From Bacillota bacterium (lineage in GTDB: Bacteria > Bacillota > Clostridia > Oscillospirales > Ruminococcaceae), in contig JAEYNX010000015.1 of NCBI GenBank assembly GCA_023412215.1, forward strand, positions 62,001 to 126,000: a stretch of DNA of 64,000 nt, given 5' to 3'. Below, one piece after another: positions 1 to 9,459 of this stretch. Position numbers and translations under genes: made by a program. The notes beneath the pieces are model-generated. The model searched no databases. It was not told the DNA's origin and was given only the letters and a program-made list of their open reading frames with translations. Positions within the stretch are counted from its first letter, which is position 1, and every line of letters starts with the position of its first letter.

Positions 1-1
1 A

Positions 2-1432
2 ATGCTGCTTCTGAACGAATTAAACTCCCACGCAATGGTGAAAAACATTGTATATACAGATAAACACAAAACGAAGTTCACCGTGGGCGTCGATTGCGGA
101 ACAATTGAAAAGGATGAATACAATAACTTGCTGGAAAAATTTCAACTGGCAAGGGGCGGCTATGTTGTTCAGTCACCAACACAAGAATTCCCTTACCTAT
201 TGTCTGGCAGGGATATCCTGAAGCATTTAGATGCTAGCCTGGATTATCTGGGATCTTTACTGATAACCTGCGATGTTTCCGGTATGATTGCGCAAAAGAT
301 TGACGATCTGGAAGAGGAGCATTCCACTCTATTCGTCTATTCCGAAGACGCAATGATTTATCAGGGCGATGATATCGAAATTCCTGAGCTTCCGTCGATG
401 GATAAGACCCAGGGCTACCAGATCGTTTCCTATAAAGGACAGAAATATTTCATGTGCTACCTGAAATCATCCAAGAGCGGCTGGATGTTTGTAAACCTCT
501 TCCTATATTCGGAGATCTTCGGGCAGACGATGGCTGTGCGTTATCTGATGATGGGGGGGTTCTTCGTGATTTTTCTAGGATCAGCCTTGATAATGGAGAA
601 ACTCGCCGGCGTTATTACCAAGCCTTTGGAGCAGCTGTCCGAATCCATGCAGATTGTGAAAACGGGGGACTTTGAAGGAGCAAAGGTGGTTTTGGAACAA
701 GAGGCGCGCAGTGATGAAACTGGGCTGCTGGCGCAGGAATTTCGGGCGATGCTGGACAAGATCAACACGTTGATTCTTGAGAATTATGAGGAGCAGCTGC
801 TTTTAAAGGACACTAAATACAAGATGCTTCAGGCACAGATCAATCCACATTTTCTATATAATACCCTGAATGCGCTGCACTGGTTGGTGACGGCGAAGCG
901 AAATGAGGACGCGCGCGAAATAATTATTGAACTGGGGCAACTGCTGAGGGCCTCTTTTGCGAAAGACCCTATGACGACAGTCGCGGCGGACGTACAGCTC
1001 GCAAGAAGCTATATAACGATTCAGCAGTTCCGCTACGGGAGCCGGGCGGAGTTCCTCATAGAAACAGAAGGGAATCTGGACGCTTATATGATTCCCCATA
1101 TGACACTTCAGCCGTTGGTAGAAAACGCTATATGCCACGGGGTCGAAAATTCTTTGAGTTATTGTAAAGTGGCGGTGAAGGTACGGGAAGAAAAGAACGT
1201 TATTTTTTTGGAAGTGGCTGATACCGGGCCGGGAATGACGCCCGAGGAACTGGAAGCCGTCAGAAACTTTACCGCCAGGCCCAAAGGACATGGAATCGGT
1301 TTGAACAACATCAGGGAACGATTGAGAATGGCTTGTGAGAACAGTGAATTCAGCATCGAAAGCCAGTTGGCCAACGGAACAGTCGTACGGATCCGGATAC
1401 CAAAACTGAAAGGCGGGAACACGGATGTATAA
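2..1432 (+). CDS. YesM-like sensor histidine kinase (5' end cut by window)
   Basis: Membrane sensor kinase that would phosphorylate the response regulator encoded directly downstream. The visible part holds most of an extracytoplasmic sensor domain (about residues 1-175), one membrane segment (about 178-200), a HAMP linker, then the His_kinase motif QINPHFLYNTLNALHWL with the phospho-acceptor His near residue 283. The C-terminal ATPase domain has an N-box (VENAICHGVE, near 375) and a DTGPGM G-box. The first membrane helix typical of this family is missing, so the gene begins upstream of the window. It overlaps the next gene by 8 bases, which implies translational coupling. YesM-type kinases usually sit beside carbohydrate ABC transporters and sense sugars, as the context here suggests. 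Confidence 0.93.
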   Translation: MLLLNELNSHAMVKNIVYTDKHKTKFTVGVDCGTIEKDEYNNLLEKFQLARGGYVVQSPTQEFPYLLSGRDILKHLDASLDYLGSLLITCDVSGMIAQKIDDLEEEHSTLFVYSEDAMIYQGDDIEIPELPSMDKTQGYQIVSYKGQKYFMCYLKSSKSGWMFVNLFLYSEIFGQTMAVRYLMMGGFFVIFLGSALIMEKLAGVITKPLEQLSESMQIVKTGDFEGAKVVLEQEARSDETGLLAQEFRAMLDKINTLILENYEEQLLLKDTKYKMLQAQINPHFLYNTLNALHWLVTAKRNEDAREIIIELGQLLRASFAKDPMTTVAADVQLARSYITIQQFRYGSRAEFLIETEGNLDAYMIPHMTLQPLVENAICHGVENSLSYCKVAVKVREEKNVIFLEVADTGPGMTPEELEAVRNFTARPKGHGIGLNNIRERLRMACENSEFSIESQLANGTVVRIRIPKLKGGNTDV

Positions 1433-2936
1433 GCTATTGATCGTTGACGATGAGAAAATTGAACGCGAAGGGATGGAAAGATTCATCCAATGGGAGAAGC
1501 GTGGGATAGAGCTTGTAGGTTCGGCGTGGAATGGGCTGGAAGGGTTTGAAAAAATTCAGGAGAAGAAGCCGGATATTGTCCTGACGGACATAAAGATGCC
1601 GGTGATGGACGGCATCGAACTGATCCGAAAGGTGAAAAAAAGCTTTCCGGAGATAGAATTTGTGGTGCTGTCCGGATACGGAGAGTATGAATTCACCAGC
1701 AAGGCAATGGAGGAGGGAGTAAGGTATTACATTCTGAAGCCATGTGACGAACAGAAGATAACGGAGGTTTTGGATAAGGTAAAGGCAGATATCGAAGGGA
1801 AAAGGGAAAACTTGCAGGAAAAAGAATATCAGAATGCGGCGCTGAAACTGCTGCCGCGTGCAAAAGAGCAGATTTTCCGGAATATGCTCCTGGGTAGGGA
1901 GCAACCGAAAAGAGATTATCAGCTGATCGTGGAAGAAATAGGGGGCGTTCAAGAGGTAATCGTCCTTGCCTTCCGGATGCAGAATGGCTTTGATGATTTG
2001 GAGCAATTCGTGATCGGAAATATTTTGTCGGATCTATTGGGGAACGAAAAGGTTTTTTTATCCACCTCCATTCAGAAGGATGTCCTGCTTTTATTGGACG
2101 CGAAAACCCGCCCCAATATCGAATCGGCAGTGGCCAGAACACGAAAGGTATTCATGGAACTTGAAACACTGCCAATTCAGGCCGCGGTCAGCAATGTGGG
2201 AAAAGTGGGCCAGGTAAGCGCACTGTATTTACAGGCCCAGGGGCTTTTCAAGATCGGGAGCATGGAGCAGCAGATCGGTTTTCTGCATGAGGATCTGTTT
2301 AAAAATCTGCAGAACGATGCTACGCTACTCGTGGATTACCACAGGATCAGGAACGCAAAAGAGTACGCGGAAGTTCTATTTGAGATTTATCTTATGTTTG
2401 TAAAAATGGAGCTGAAACAATATACGTTTGAGCAGAAAAAGGAAATCTGCCAATGGATGCTGCACATTCTCTATGGCGATGAAGCCGTACCAAAAAACAT
2501 TGGTGTCGGTGACCGGTGGGTGCTGTTGGAGCAGGTGGTAAACCTCATTGCCGAAAAACAGGGACTTGGACTCAATCAGGGAAAAGAGGAGCAGAGGATT
2601 AAAAGAATCTTGCTGACCGCCTATCAGAACCTTCAGAATCCTGAGATGAATATCCAGTATCTTTCTCAAAAGGTTTTATTTATGAATGAAGATTATTTTG
2701 GAAGAGTATTTGCAAAAAACAGAAATGAAAGATTTTCAGCTTTTCTTGTAAAGCAGAAAATTGCTCTGGCGCAAAGACTTTTGCAATATAATACGGAACT
2801 CAAGATAGCACGTCTGGCAGAGATTGTCGGATATCCCTCAGACGGACAGTACTTTTCAAAAGAATTCCGTAAGATCATAGGCGTGTCGCCGACGGAATAC
2901 CGTGACGCATTGAAAAAGTCGTCTTTTTTCAAGTGA
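1425..2936 (+). CDS. YesN-like response regulator, REC plus AraC-type DNA-binding domain
   Basis: Cytoplasmic transcription regulator, partner of the preceding kinase. The N-terminal receiver domain (about 1-120) has the acidic pair DDE near residue 8, the phospho-acceptor Asp near 55 in VLTDIKMPVMDG, and the conserved Lys in ILKPC. A long middle region (about 130-390) of YesN type follows. The C-terminal HTH_18 AraC domain (about 400-500) includes the signature GYPSDGQYFSKEFRKIIG and SPTEYR. At 503 residues it is normal for the YesN family. By position it most likely controls the sugar-binding protein gene that follows after a ~100 base gap and the rest of that operon. The signal is unknown. 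Confidence 0.93.
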   Translation: MYKLLIVDDEKIEREGMERFIQWEKRGIELVGSAWNGLEGFEKIQEKKPDIVLTDIKMPVMDGIELIRKVKKSFPEIEFVVLSGYGEYEFTSKAMEEGVRYYILKPCDEQKITEVLDKVKADIEGKRENLQEKEYQNAALKLLPRAKEQIFRNMLLGREQPKRDYQLIVEEIGGVQEVIVLAFRMQNGFDDLEQFVIGNILSDLLGNEKVFLSTSIQKDVLLLLDAKTRPNIESAVARTRKVFMELETLPIQAAVSNVGKVGQVSALYLQAQGLFKIGSMEQQIGFLHEDLFKNLQNDATLLVDYHRIRNAKEYAEVLFEIYLMFVKMELKQYTFEQKKEICQWMLHILYGDEAVPKNIGVGDRWVLLEQVVNLIAEKQGLGLNQGKEEQRIKRILLTAYQNLQNPEMNIQYLSQKVLFMNEDYFGRVFAKNRNERFSAFLVKQKIALAQRLLQYNTELKIARLAEIVGYPSDGQYFSKEFRKIIGVSPTEYRDALKKSSFFK

Positions 2937-3037
2937 TAAGCCGTAAAAATACATTCTATTGTTCACAATATTTAGTTAAAATGACTATATCGAGACTGTG
3001 TGCACAGAAACCAAATTAAGAAAGAGGAGAGATATCA

Positions 3038-4399
3038 ATGAGAATGAAAGGACTGTTGGTGTTATGCCTTACAGTTGCCATTGCACTTACAACAGCCAGC
3101 TGTGGTTCCGGAAATGTGGCCAGCCCTTCAGAAGGTAACACTTCAAGCACAGCAAATGTCAGTTCCGATGTCAGTTCCGAAATTGAAGAGGTAACACTCA
3201 AATTTACTTGGTGGGGTTCACAGAGCAGACATGATTATACGCAGAAACTTCTTGATCTTTATACGCAATCGCATCCTAATGTAAAATTTGAAGCAACGCC
3301 CGCCGGCTGGGACGGGTATTTCGACAAACTGTCCACCCAAGCGGCATCGGGCTCTATGCCGGATATCGTGCAAATGGATTATCTCTACATTTCAACGTAC
3401 GCGAAAAATAACACGGTGGCGGATCTAAAGCCGTTTATCGACGACGGCACCATTGATGTTTCAAGCATCGATAAAAATCTTTTGAACACGGGCGTAATCA
3501 ATAATAAAACAGCCGGGTTGGTTCTGTCCACCTCGCTAATCGCAATTGGTTACAATCCGGATGTTCTGGACAAAGCGAGCGTAAAGGCGCCGACAAGCGA
3601 TTGGACATGGGACGATTTTATCAAGCTGAATACTGAGGTCAAGGATAAGGCAGGGATAAATGACGGTGCCAGCTTAAACCCCGTGCTCGACACAAATCTC
3701 TTTAATTATTGGGTGAGACAGCATGGCGAGAAGCTTTTCAGTGATGATAATAAGTCGCTGGGATATACGGACGATAAGCTTTGTGCGGATTTCCTGAAAA
3801 TGTGGAAAAATATGATGGATGCCAACCTAATGCCGAATCCCGATGAGTATGAGCAGATTGCAACCTTGGGCTTGGAGGCCGGCCCTGTTGTAACCGGGGA
3901 AGCCGCTATGACCCAGAACTGGAACAATTACGCGACCCTTGCAAGCAAGGCTAATGACAAACTGAAGATCGTTACACCGCCGCTGGTTGCGGGTTCTGAC
4001 GCAAAGGGACTGTGGATGAAGCCCGGCATGTTCTTCTCGATTTCCGAAACTTCCAAGTACAAAAAAGAAGCAGCTGAGTTTATCAACTGGTTTGTCAATT
4101 CCGAAGAAGCCAACGACATTATCATGGCCGAAAGAGGAACTCCCGTATCCTCCAAAATCCGCGAACATCTGACTAATTCCGGGAAAATGTCGCAGCAGCA
4201 GAAGGATATGTTCCAATATGTTGACGACGCAGTAGCGCTCAGCAGTCAAACTCCACCTCCGGACCCGGTTGGCATGTCCGAGATCAACAAGGTGTTTAAG
4301 GATATGGGGTACAGCGCGTTTTACGGTCAGGCAACACCGGAACAGGCTGCAGCCGAATTCAGAAAACAGGCAAACGAGATACTGGCAAGAAATAACTGA
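3038..4399 (+). CDS. Sugar ABC transporter substrate-binding lipoprotein (family 1), importer 1
   Basis: Extracellular, membrane-tethered solute receptor for the importer formed with the next two permeases. It has a lipoprotein signal peptide ending in the lipobox TTASC (Cys22), a Ser-rich linker, and the FTWWGSQSRHDYTQKLLDLY start typical of the family 1 sugar-binding proteins (MalE/UgpB-like). Length (453) is usual. A GGAG ribosome site lies 8 bases before the ATG. The downstream GH115 and uxu genes suggest glucuronate-decorated oligosaccharides as cargo, but that is inference from neighbours. No ATPase gene accompanies it. A strong stem-loop follows the stop codon. Confidence 0.92.
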   Translation: MRMKGLLVLCLTVAIALTTASCGSGNVASPSEGNTSSTANVSSDVSSEIEEVTLKFTWWGSQSRHDYTQKLLDLYTQSHPNVKFEATPAGWDGYFDKLSTQAASGSMPDIVQMDYLYISTYAKNNTVADLKPFIDDGTIDVSSIDKNLLNTGVINNKTAGLVLSTSLIAIGYNPDVLDKASVKAPTSDWTWDDFIKLNTEVKDKAGINDGASLNPVLDTNLFNYWVRQHGEKLFSDDNKSLGYTDDKLCADFLKMWKNMMDANLMPNPDEYEQIATLGLEAGPVVTGEAAMTQNWNNYATLASKANDKLKIVTPPLVAGSDAKGLWMKPGMFFSISETSKYKKEAAEFINWFVNSEEANDIIMAERGTPVSSKIREHLTNSGKMSQQQKDMFQYVDDAVALSSQTPPPDPVGMSEINKVFKDMGYSAFYGQATPEQAAAEFRKQANEILARNN

Positions 4400-4412
4400 T
4401 TGGTGGGAGAAT

Positions 4413-4439
4413 GGGGTTCCACATATTTTGTGGAACCCC
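4413..4439 (+). promoter_or_regulatory. Stem-loop between binding-protein and permease genes, importer 1
   Basis: A perfect 11 bp stem (GGGGTTCCACA with TGTGGAACCCC) closes a 5-base loop, 13 bases after the binding-protein stop. It is not followed by a clean T-run. A partial terminator or 3'-end stabiliser would keep binding-protein mRNA more abundant than permease mRNA. It also argues that the permease starts downstream at 4468 and not at the ATG at 4411. Confidence 0.75.
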
Positions 4440-4467
4440 TCTTCCTTCGAAAGGCAAGGGTGATTGT

Positions 4468-5382
4468 GTGAAAAGTCAGAAGAGTCTGGCAAAAAAAATC
4501 TATAAGGCGAAAGATAATGCAGTAGGATATTTAATGCTTGCGCCATGGCTGGTTGGCTTCTTCATGATGTGGCTGATCCCGGCCGTGATTTCGATTTACT
4601 ATTCGTTTACGGATTTTAATTTGCTGAATTCGCCGAAGATGGTCGGATTCGCCAATTATGCCCGTGTTGCAGCCGACAAAACTGTTATTCAGGCGCTGAT
4701 GGTCACTTTCACCTATGTGCTGATATTGGTACCTCTTCGTCTGGCATTTGCGCTGTTTGTAGCAATGCTTTTAAATAAAAAGCATAAGGGCCTCGGCCTG
4801 TATCGCACGTTTTATTATATTCCGTCTATTATAGGCGGAAGTATTGCGGTTTCCGTCGTGTGGAAGCAGATTTTCGGCAATAATGGCGTCATTATGTCGC
4901 TGCTGGGGTTGTTCGGAATTCAGCAACAAACTTCATTTTTGGGAAATCCAAATACGGCGTTAGGTGTCATTATCATAATGGGCATATGGCAGTTTGGTTC
5001 GTCCATGCTGATCTTTCTTTCAGCTTTGAAGCAGATTCCTGTTTCGTTGTATGAATCCGCCATGGTGGACGGCGCAAAGCCGGCGAGGATTTTTTTCAGA
5101 ATTACGCTGCCCATGCTTACGCCGACAATCTTCTTTAACCTGATTCTGCAAATTATCAATGGCTTCCGGGTGTTTACGGAAAGCTATATTATTACGAACG
5201 GCGGGCCGCTTAACAGCACCTTATCCTATGTGCTCTACCTGTACCGCCGTGCATTTACCTATTTTGACATGGGCTATAGCTGTGCGCTCGCATGGCTTCT
5301 GGTCGCGATTATTGCTGTCTTTACGATTGTATTGTTTAAGACCCAAAAGAGCTGGGTTTATTATGAGGCGGGGGAGAATTAA
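4468..5382 (+). CDS. Sugar ABC transporter permease (MalF/UgpA type), importer 1
   Basis: Integral membrane subunit with about six helices. It carries the ATPase-coupling EAA loop YESAMVDGAKPARIFFRITL followed by PMLTP. Start: GTG at 4468 is preferred because an AAGG..AGGG ribosome site lies just upstream. The ATG at 4411 would put a perfect hairpin inside the reading frame and add a non-conserved leader. Predicted length is 304 residues, normal for the family. It pairs with the next gene, only 3 bases away. Confidence 0.9.
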   Translation: MKSQKSLAKKIYKAKDNAVGYLMLAPWLVGFFMMWLIPAVISIYYSFTDFNLLNSPKMVGFANYARVAADKTVIQALMVTFTYVLILVPLRLAFALFVAMLLNKKHKGLGLYRTFYYIPSIIGGSIAVSVVWKQIFGNNGVIMSLLGLFGIQQQTSFLGNPNTALGVIIIMGIWQFGSSMLIFLSALKQIPVSLYESAMVDGAKPARIFFRITLPMLTPTIFFNLILQIINGFRVFTESYIITNGGPLNSTLSYVLYLYRRAFTYFDMGYSCALAWLLVAIIAVFTIVLFKTQKSWVYYEAGEN

Positions 5383-5385
5383 ACG

Positions 5386-6237
5386 ATGGGTATGAAAAAC
5401 ACAAAAAGGCTGCATTCCGTTCTATTTCATGTCGGGGCATGTGTTTTGGGATTTTTCATGATTTACCCATTGCTCTGGCTCGTTGCGAGTTCCTTTAAAA
5501 GCAATGTAACAATGTTTACCGGTTCCTATTCGCTGATTCCTCAGGAATGGGATGTAATAAAGAATTACGCCAGCGGGTTTGCGGGTGTCGGTAATGTTCC
5601 GTTTGTTACCTTCTTCCTGAATTCACTGCTGGTTACCGTCGTGGGAACCATTACCTGCGTACTGTCGTCCCTGTTTGCGGCATACGCGTTGTCGAGAATT
5701 CGGTTCCGCTTTGCCGCCTTCTGGTTCGGCTGTGTAATGGTGACGATGATGATTCCGCCGCAGGTCATGGTTGTACCACAGTATATCATTTTAAAAAAAA
5801 TGGATCTGATTGATAAAGAAGCGTCGCTGGTGCTGCCATGGGCCTTTGGTATGGCATTTTTTATCTTCCTGATGGTTCAGTTTTTCAGGGGGATCCCGAA
5901 AGAACTGGATGAAGCGGCACAGATTGACGGCTGCGGAAGGATCGGTATCCTGTTCCGCATTTTGGTCCCTATTGTAAAGCCTGCGATCGTGACGTCGTCG
6001 ATTTTCGCGTTCTATTGGATTTGGCAGGATTTCTTTCAACCACTGATTTTCATGAACACAGCCAGTAAATTTACGATTCCTTTGGCATTGAATATGTATC
6101 TCGACCCCAATTCCTATAACAACTATGGCGGCCTGTTCGCCATGTCGGTGATTTCATTGCTTCCGGTTATCCTTGTCTTCATTATCTTCCAGAAACAGCT
6201 GGTGGAGGGAATCGCGACAGAGGGCCTTAAGGGCTGA
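5386..6237 (+). CDS. Sugar ABC transporter permease (MalG/AraQ type), importer 1
   Basis: Second membrane subunit of importer 1, with about six transmembrane segments. The N-terminal helix is followed by the family feature PLLWLVASSFKS, and the EAA loop reads LDEAAQIDGCGRIGILFRIL. It ends in the common C-terminal pattern QKQLVEGIATEGLKG. Length 283 is typical. A GGGGGAG ribosome site lies in the end of the upstream permease gene. The operon probably continues into the GH115 gene through a hairpin. Confidence 0.92.
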   Translation: MGMKNTKRLHSVLFHVGACVLGFFMIYPLLWLVASSFKSNVTMFTGSYSLIPQEWDVIKNYASGFAGVGNVPFVTFFLNSLLVTVVGTITCVLSSLFAAYALSRIRFRFAAFWFGCVMVTMMIPPQVMVVPQYIILKKMDLIDKEASLVLPWAFGMAFFIFLMVQFFRGIPKELDEAAQIDGCGRIGILFRILVPIVKPAIVTSSIFAFYWIWQDFFQPLIFMNTASKFTIPLALNMYLDPNSYNNYGGLFAMSVISLLPVILVFIIFQKQLVEGIATEGLKG

Positions 6238-6252
6238 TTCTTAAAAGTCTAT

Positions 6253-6291
6253 AAAGGTGTCGCACAGGTTGTACTGGTGTGACACCTTTTT
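6253..6291 (+). terminator. Stem-loop with short T-run after importer 1 permeases
   Basis: A 13 bp stem with one wobble pair (AAAGGTGTCGCAC with GTGTGACACCTTT) and an 11-base loop, ending in five T residues. It looks like a Rho-independent terminator or attenuator between the transporter and the GH115 gene. Any GTG start at 6257 for the downstream gene would lie inside this stem and is therefore unlikely. Confidence 0.7.
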
Positions 6292-6313
6292 GATGTCGGG
6301 AGTGAAAGGTAGA

Positions 6314-8317
6314 ATGTTATCTATTAATCGAAATTCAATCGTTACAGTCAAAGCTTGTACGGAACCTGTTAGTAGGGCCGTCAACAATCTGAAGAGGGAC
6401 CTTGAGAAAGCCTTTTGCACGTCCGGGCAGAAGGGGGCGGAAATACACCTGCTGGAGGAGCCGCAGGAAAAAGAATGTTTTTGTATTGCGGCTTCGGGCG
6501 GAAACTTGGAAATCCGGGCAGCGGATGATCTTGGGTTTATCTACGGCATTTATGAAATCAGCCGCTCGCTGCTCGGGATCACAGATTTCTGGTTTTGGAA
6601 CGACCAGAAGGTCGTTCCAAAAGAGGAGGTTTGCGTATCTGACGATTACCGATACCGGTCCAAGCCGCATGCCGTGCACTTCCGCGGCTGGTTTGTGAAC
6701 GATGAGGTGTTAATTCACACCTGGAGCATCGACCGGCAAAAAGCAAAACCGTGGGAGATGGTGTTTGAAGCGTTGTTGCGCTGCGGCGGCAACATGGTTA
6801 TTCCCGGTACGGACACCAACTCACGGCTTTATCGGCAGCTCGCGGCGGACATGGGGTTATACATCACTCACCACCACGCGGAACCGCTTGGCGCAGAGAT
6901 GTTTGCCCGGGCATACCCACAGATGAACCCCTCCTACGCGGAATATCCGGACAAATTTCAGCAGCTTTGGCGAGACGGTATCCGGGGCCAGAAAAACCTG
7001 CGCGTTATCTGGAACCTCGGTTTCCGCGGGCAGGGGGATTGCCCTTTCTGGGTCGATGACCCGCAGTTTCAGACACCCGAGTCCCGCGGCGAGTTGATGA
7101 GCAGGCTGATTCGGATTCAGTACGATATGGTTAAGCAGGCGATACCCGACGCGGTCTGCAGCACGAATTTGTACGGGGAAACGATGGAGCTTTATCGTGA
7201 CGGCTATTTGCAACTGCCGGAGGATGTTATTAAAATCTGGGCGGACAACGGTTACGGAAAGATGGTGACGAGAAGGCAGGGAAACCACAATCCGCGCGTT
7301 TATGCGCTGCCTGAAGCAGACGGGGGAAAACACGGCATCTATTATCACGTTTCCTTTTACGATCTGCAGGCGGCCAATCATATTACGATGCTCCCGAATA
7401 CCCCGGAGTTTGTAATGAGGGAGCTTGGAGAGGTACTCAAACATGGCGCAAAGGATTTTTGGTTGATCAACTGTTCCAATGTAAAACCGCATGTGTATTT
7501 ACTGGATTTCATATCTAGGGCCTGGCGAGACGGAACAATTGATATCGCCAAACACAGGGAAGAATATGTGTCGCGGTACTATGGCAGGGAAAATATCGGG
7601 CCGGTTTCCGCCTGCCTGAAGGCGTATCCCCAATATGCGCTTGCCTATGGAGCCAATGAAGACGAACATGCCGGCGAACAGTTTGCCAACCATGTGGCCA
7701 GGATGCTGGTTTCCCAGTATATGAAGGAGAAGGAAAAACGCGCGGAAGATTTACTGTGGGGGACGGACGCGGAAAGTCTTAAGGGGCAGGTCATCTGGTA
7801 CCGGGCGTTATGTGAAAAAGCGCAAAAGGAATACCGGGAATATCTGCTGGAATGTGAGCGAGCGGCCGCTTCTGTTTCGGATGATGCACAGCGGCTGTTT
7901 CAGGATTCCCTGCTTCTACAGGTGAAAATTTATTATCATTGCTTTTCGGGGGCCCTTTTGGTGTGCGAAAGCATTTTAAAAGCTATGGAGAGAGATTATC
8001 AGCGGGCGTTTTATGCGGCCGGCAAAGCACAGGCGGAATATCTGCGTGCCGACGCCGCGATGAAAAGCTGTGAGCATGGAAAATGGCATGGTTTTTACGA
8101 AAACGAATGCCTGACCGATGTGAAGCAGACGGCATGGGTATTAGGGGGGCTTATGAGTTACCTGAGAAACCTAGGTGACGGACCGCATTTTTACGAGTGG
8201 CAAAGGGAATTCTTTTATTCGGAGAAGGACCGTCGGGTACTGCTGATTCTCAATATGGAAAACCATTTGAAAGACGATGAACTGTTTGCGCTGATGGAGG
8301 AAAAATGGGGTAATTAA
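6314..8317 (+). CDS. Glycoside hydrolase family 115 (xylan alpha-1,2-glucuronidase-like)
   Basis: Likely removes (4-O-methyl)glucuronic acid from xylan or xylo-oligosaccharides. GH115 hallmarks are seen: an N-terminal hexosaminidase-like fold, FRGWFVNDE near residue 124, THHHAEPLGAEM, RGQGDCPFWVDD, KIWADNGYGK near 308, GIYYHVSFYD near 341 and FWLINCSNVKP. No signal peptide is visible, so it probably acts in the cytoplasm on imported oligomers. At 667 residues it is shorter than many GH115 proteins, which carry an extra C-terminal domain. The ATG at 6314 is chosen because upstream starts fall in or near the terminator hairpin; 6293 is the alternative. Its product glucuronate would feed uxuA/uxuB just downstream. 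Confidence 0.85.
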   Translation: MLSINRNSIVTVKACTEPVSRAVNNLKRDLEKAFCTSGQKGAEIHLLEEPQEKECFCIAASGGNLEIRAADDLGFIYGIYEISRSLLGITDFWFWNDQKVVPKEEVCVSDDYRYRSKPHAVHFRGWFVNDEVLIHTWSIDRQKAKPWEMVFEALLRCGGNMVIPGTDTNSRLYRQLAADMGLYITHHHAEPLGAEMFARAYPQMNPSYAEYPDKFQQLWRDGIRGQKNLRVIWNLGFRGQGDCPFWVDDPQFQTPESRGELMSRLIRIQYDMVKQAIPDAVCSTNLYGETMELYRDGYLQLPEDVIKIWADNGYGKMVTRRQGNHNPRVYALPEADGGKHGIYYHVSFYDLQAANHITMLPNTPEFVMRELGEVLKHGAKDFWLINCSNVKPHVYLLDFISRAWRDGTIDIAKHREEYVSRYYGRENIGPVSACLKAYPQYALAYGANEDEHAGEQFANHVARMLVSQYMKEKEKRAEDLLWGTDAESLKGQVIWYRALCEKAQKEYREYLLECERAAASVSDDAQRLFQDSLLLQVKIYYHCFSGALLVCESILKAMERDYQRAFYAAGKAQAEYLRADAAMKSCEHGKWHGFYENECLTDVKQTAWVLGGLMSYLRNLGDGPHFYEWQREFFYSEKDRRVLLILNMENHLKDDELFALMEEKWGN

Positions 8318-8384
8318 GCGGAAACAGTGTGATACGGCACGGCTCCAAACTGTCCGGCGCCGCATATCGGAAGGAAAGGAACTA

Positions 8385-9458
8385 ATGATTATGGAAATGA
8401 CATTTCGCTGGTTCGGAAGCAAATTTGATTCTGTTACCTTGCAACAAATCCGTCAGATTCCGGGGGTAACCGGTGTCATTACAACTTTATATGAGACCGC
8501 TCCCGGGGACTGCTGGAGCAGGGAAGCAATCCATGCCCTGAAAAGGGAGGTCGAGGCCGGTGGGCTTCGTATTTCCGGAATCGAAAGCGTCAATGTCCAC
8601 GATTCCATCAAAATCGGTTCGCGCGATCGCGACCAATATATTGAAAATTACATTCGGACACTGGAGAACCTGGGAAAAGAAGACATCCACATGGTCTGCT
8701 ACAATTTTATGCCGGTTTTTGACTGGACCCGCACCGAATTGGCTCGCGTCCGCCCGGACGGTTCCACCGTTCTGGCTTATCATCAGGCAACCGTCGACGC
8801 ACTTGACCCGGCCAAGATGTTTGATACCATTTCCGGCGAAGCCAACGGTTTTGTACTTCCCGGCTGGGAACCGGAACGCATGGCGAAAATCAAAGAGCTT
8901 TTTGAACAGTACCGCAACGTGGACGAAGAAAAGCTATTTAAGAATCTGGAATATTTTTTGAAGGCCGTCATGCCCGTCTGTGACCGATATGACATCAACA
9001 TGGCTATCCATCCCGACGACCCTGCCTGGAGTGTATTCGGTCTGCCGAGAATCGTTACCTGCCTGCCAAACCTGCAAAGGCTGATGAGAATGGTAAACAA
9101 CCCGCATAACGGCGTTACTTTCTGCTCTGGTTCCTACGGCACGAACCCGAAGAACGACCTGCCCGGCATGATCCGCGCTTTGAAAGGACGCATTCATTTT
9201 GCCCATGTGCGGAACCTGCGGCACAACGCGCCGGGGGATTTCGAGGAATCCGCACATTTGTCTTCGGATGGCAGTTTCGACATGTATGAGATCGTAAAGG
9301 CACTGTACGAGATCGGTTTTCAAGGCCCCATCCGTCCGGATCACGGGCGGATGATCTGGGGGGAAAAGGCGATGCCCGGGTATGGCCTGTATGACCGCGC
9401 TCTAGGTGCCGCCTACATCAATGGCCAGTGGGAAGCGATTGAGAAAGGAGTACGATAA
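8385..9458 (+). CDS. uxuA: Mannonate dehydratase
   Basis: Dehydrates D-mannonate to 2-keto-3-deoxy-D-gluconate in the cytosol. The start MTFRWFGSKFDSVTLQQIRQ, the segment VTGVITTLYE, the metal- and substrate-site segments HPDDPAWSVFGLPRIV and CSGSYG, and the C-terminal RPDHGR mark UxuA. Length (357) matches the family. An AAGGAAAGGA ribosome site precedes the ATG; a second ATG two codons later is possible. It forms an operon with uxuB, one base downstream of its stop, and a broken uxaC. Together with the upstream GH115 gene this makes a glucuronate branch. Confidence 0.95.
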   Translation: MIMEMTFRWFGSKFDSVTLQQIRQIPGVTGVITTLYETAPGDCWSREAIHALKREVEAGGLRISGIESVNVHDSIKIGSRDRDQYIENYIRTLENLGKEDIHMVCYNFMPVFDWTRTELARVRPDGSTVLAYHQATVDALDPAKMFDTISGEANGFVLPGWEPERMAKIKELFEQYRNVDEEKLFKNLEYFLKAVMPVCDRYDINMAIHPDDPAWSVFGLPRIVTCLPNLQRLMRMVNNPHNGVTFCSGSYGTNPKNDLPGMIRALKGRIHFAHVRNLRHNAPGDFEESAHLSSDGSFDMYEIVKALYEIGFQGPIRPDHGRMIWGEKAMPGYGLYDRALGAAYINGQWEAIEKGVR

Positions 9459-9459
9459 T

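Noticed and set aside
4411..4467. ATG at 4411 as start of the importer 1 permease
   Set aside because: It would put a perfect 11 bp hairpin into the coding sequence and adds a non-conserved leader. GTG 4468 has a ribosome site.
6257..6313. GTG at 6257 as start of the GH115 gene
   Set aside because: It lies within the stem of a terminator-like hairpin and gives a leader not typical of GH115.
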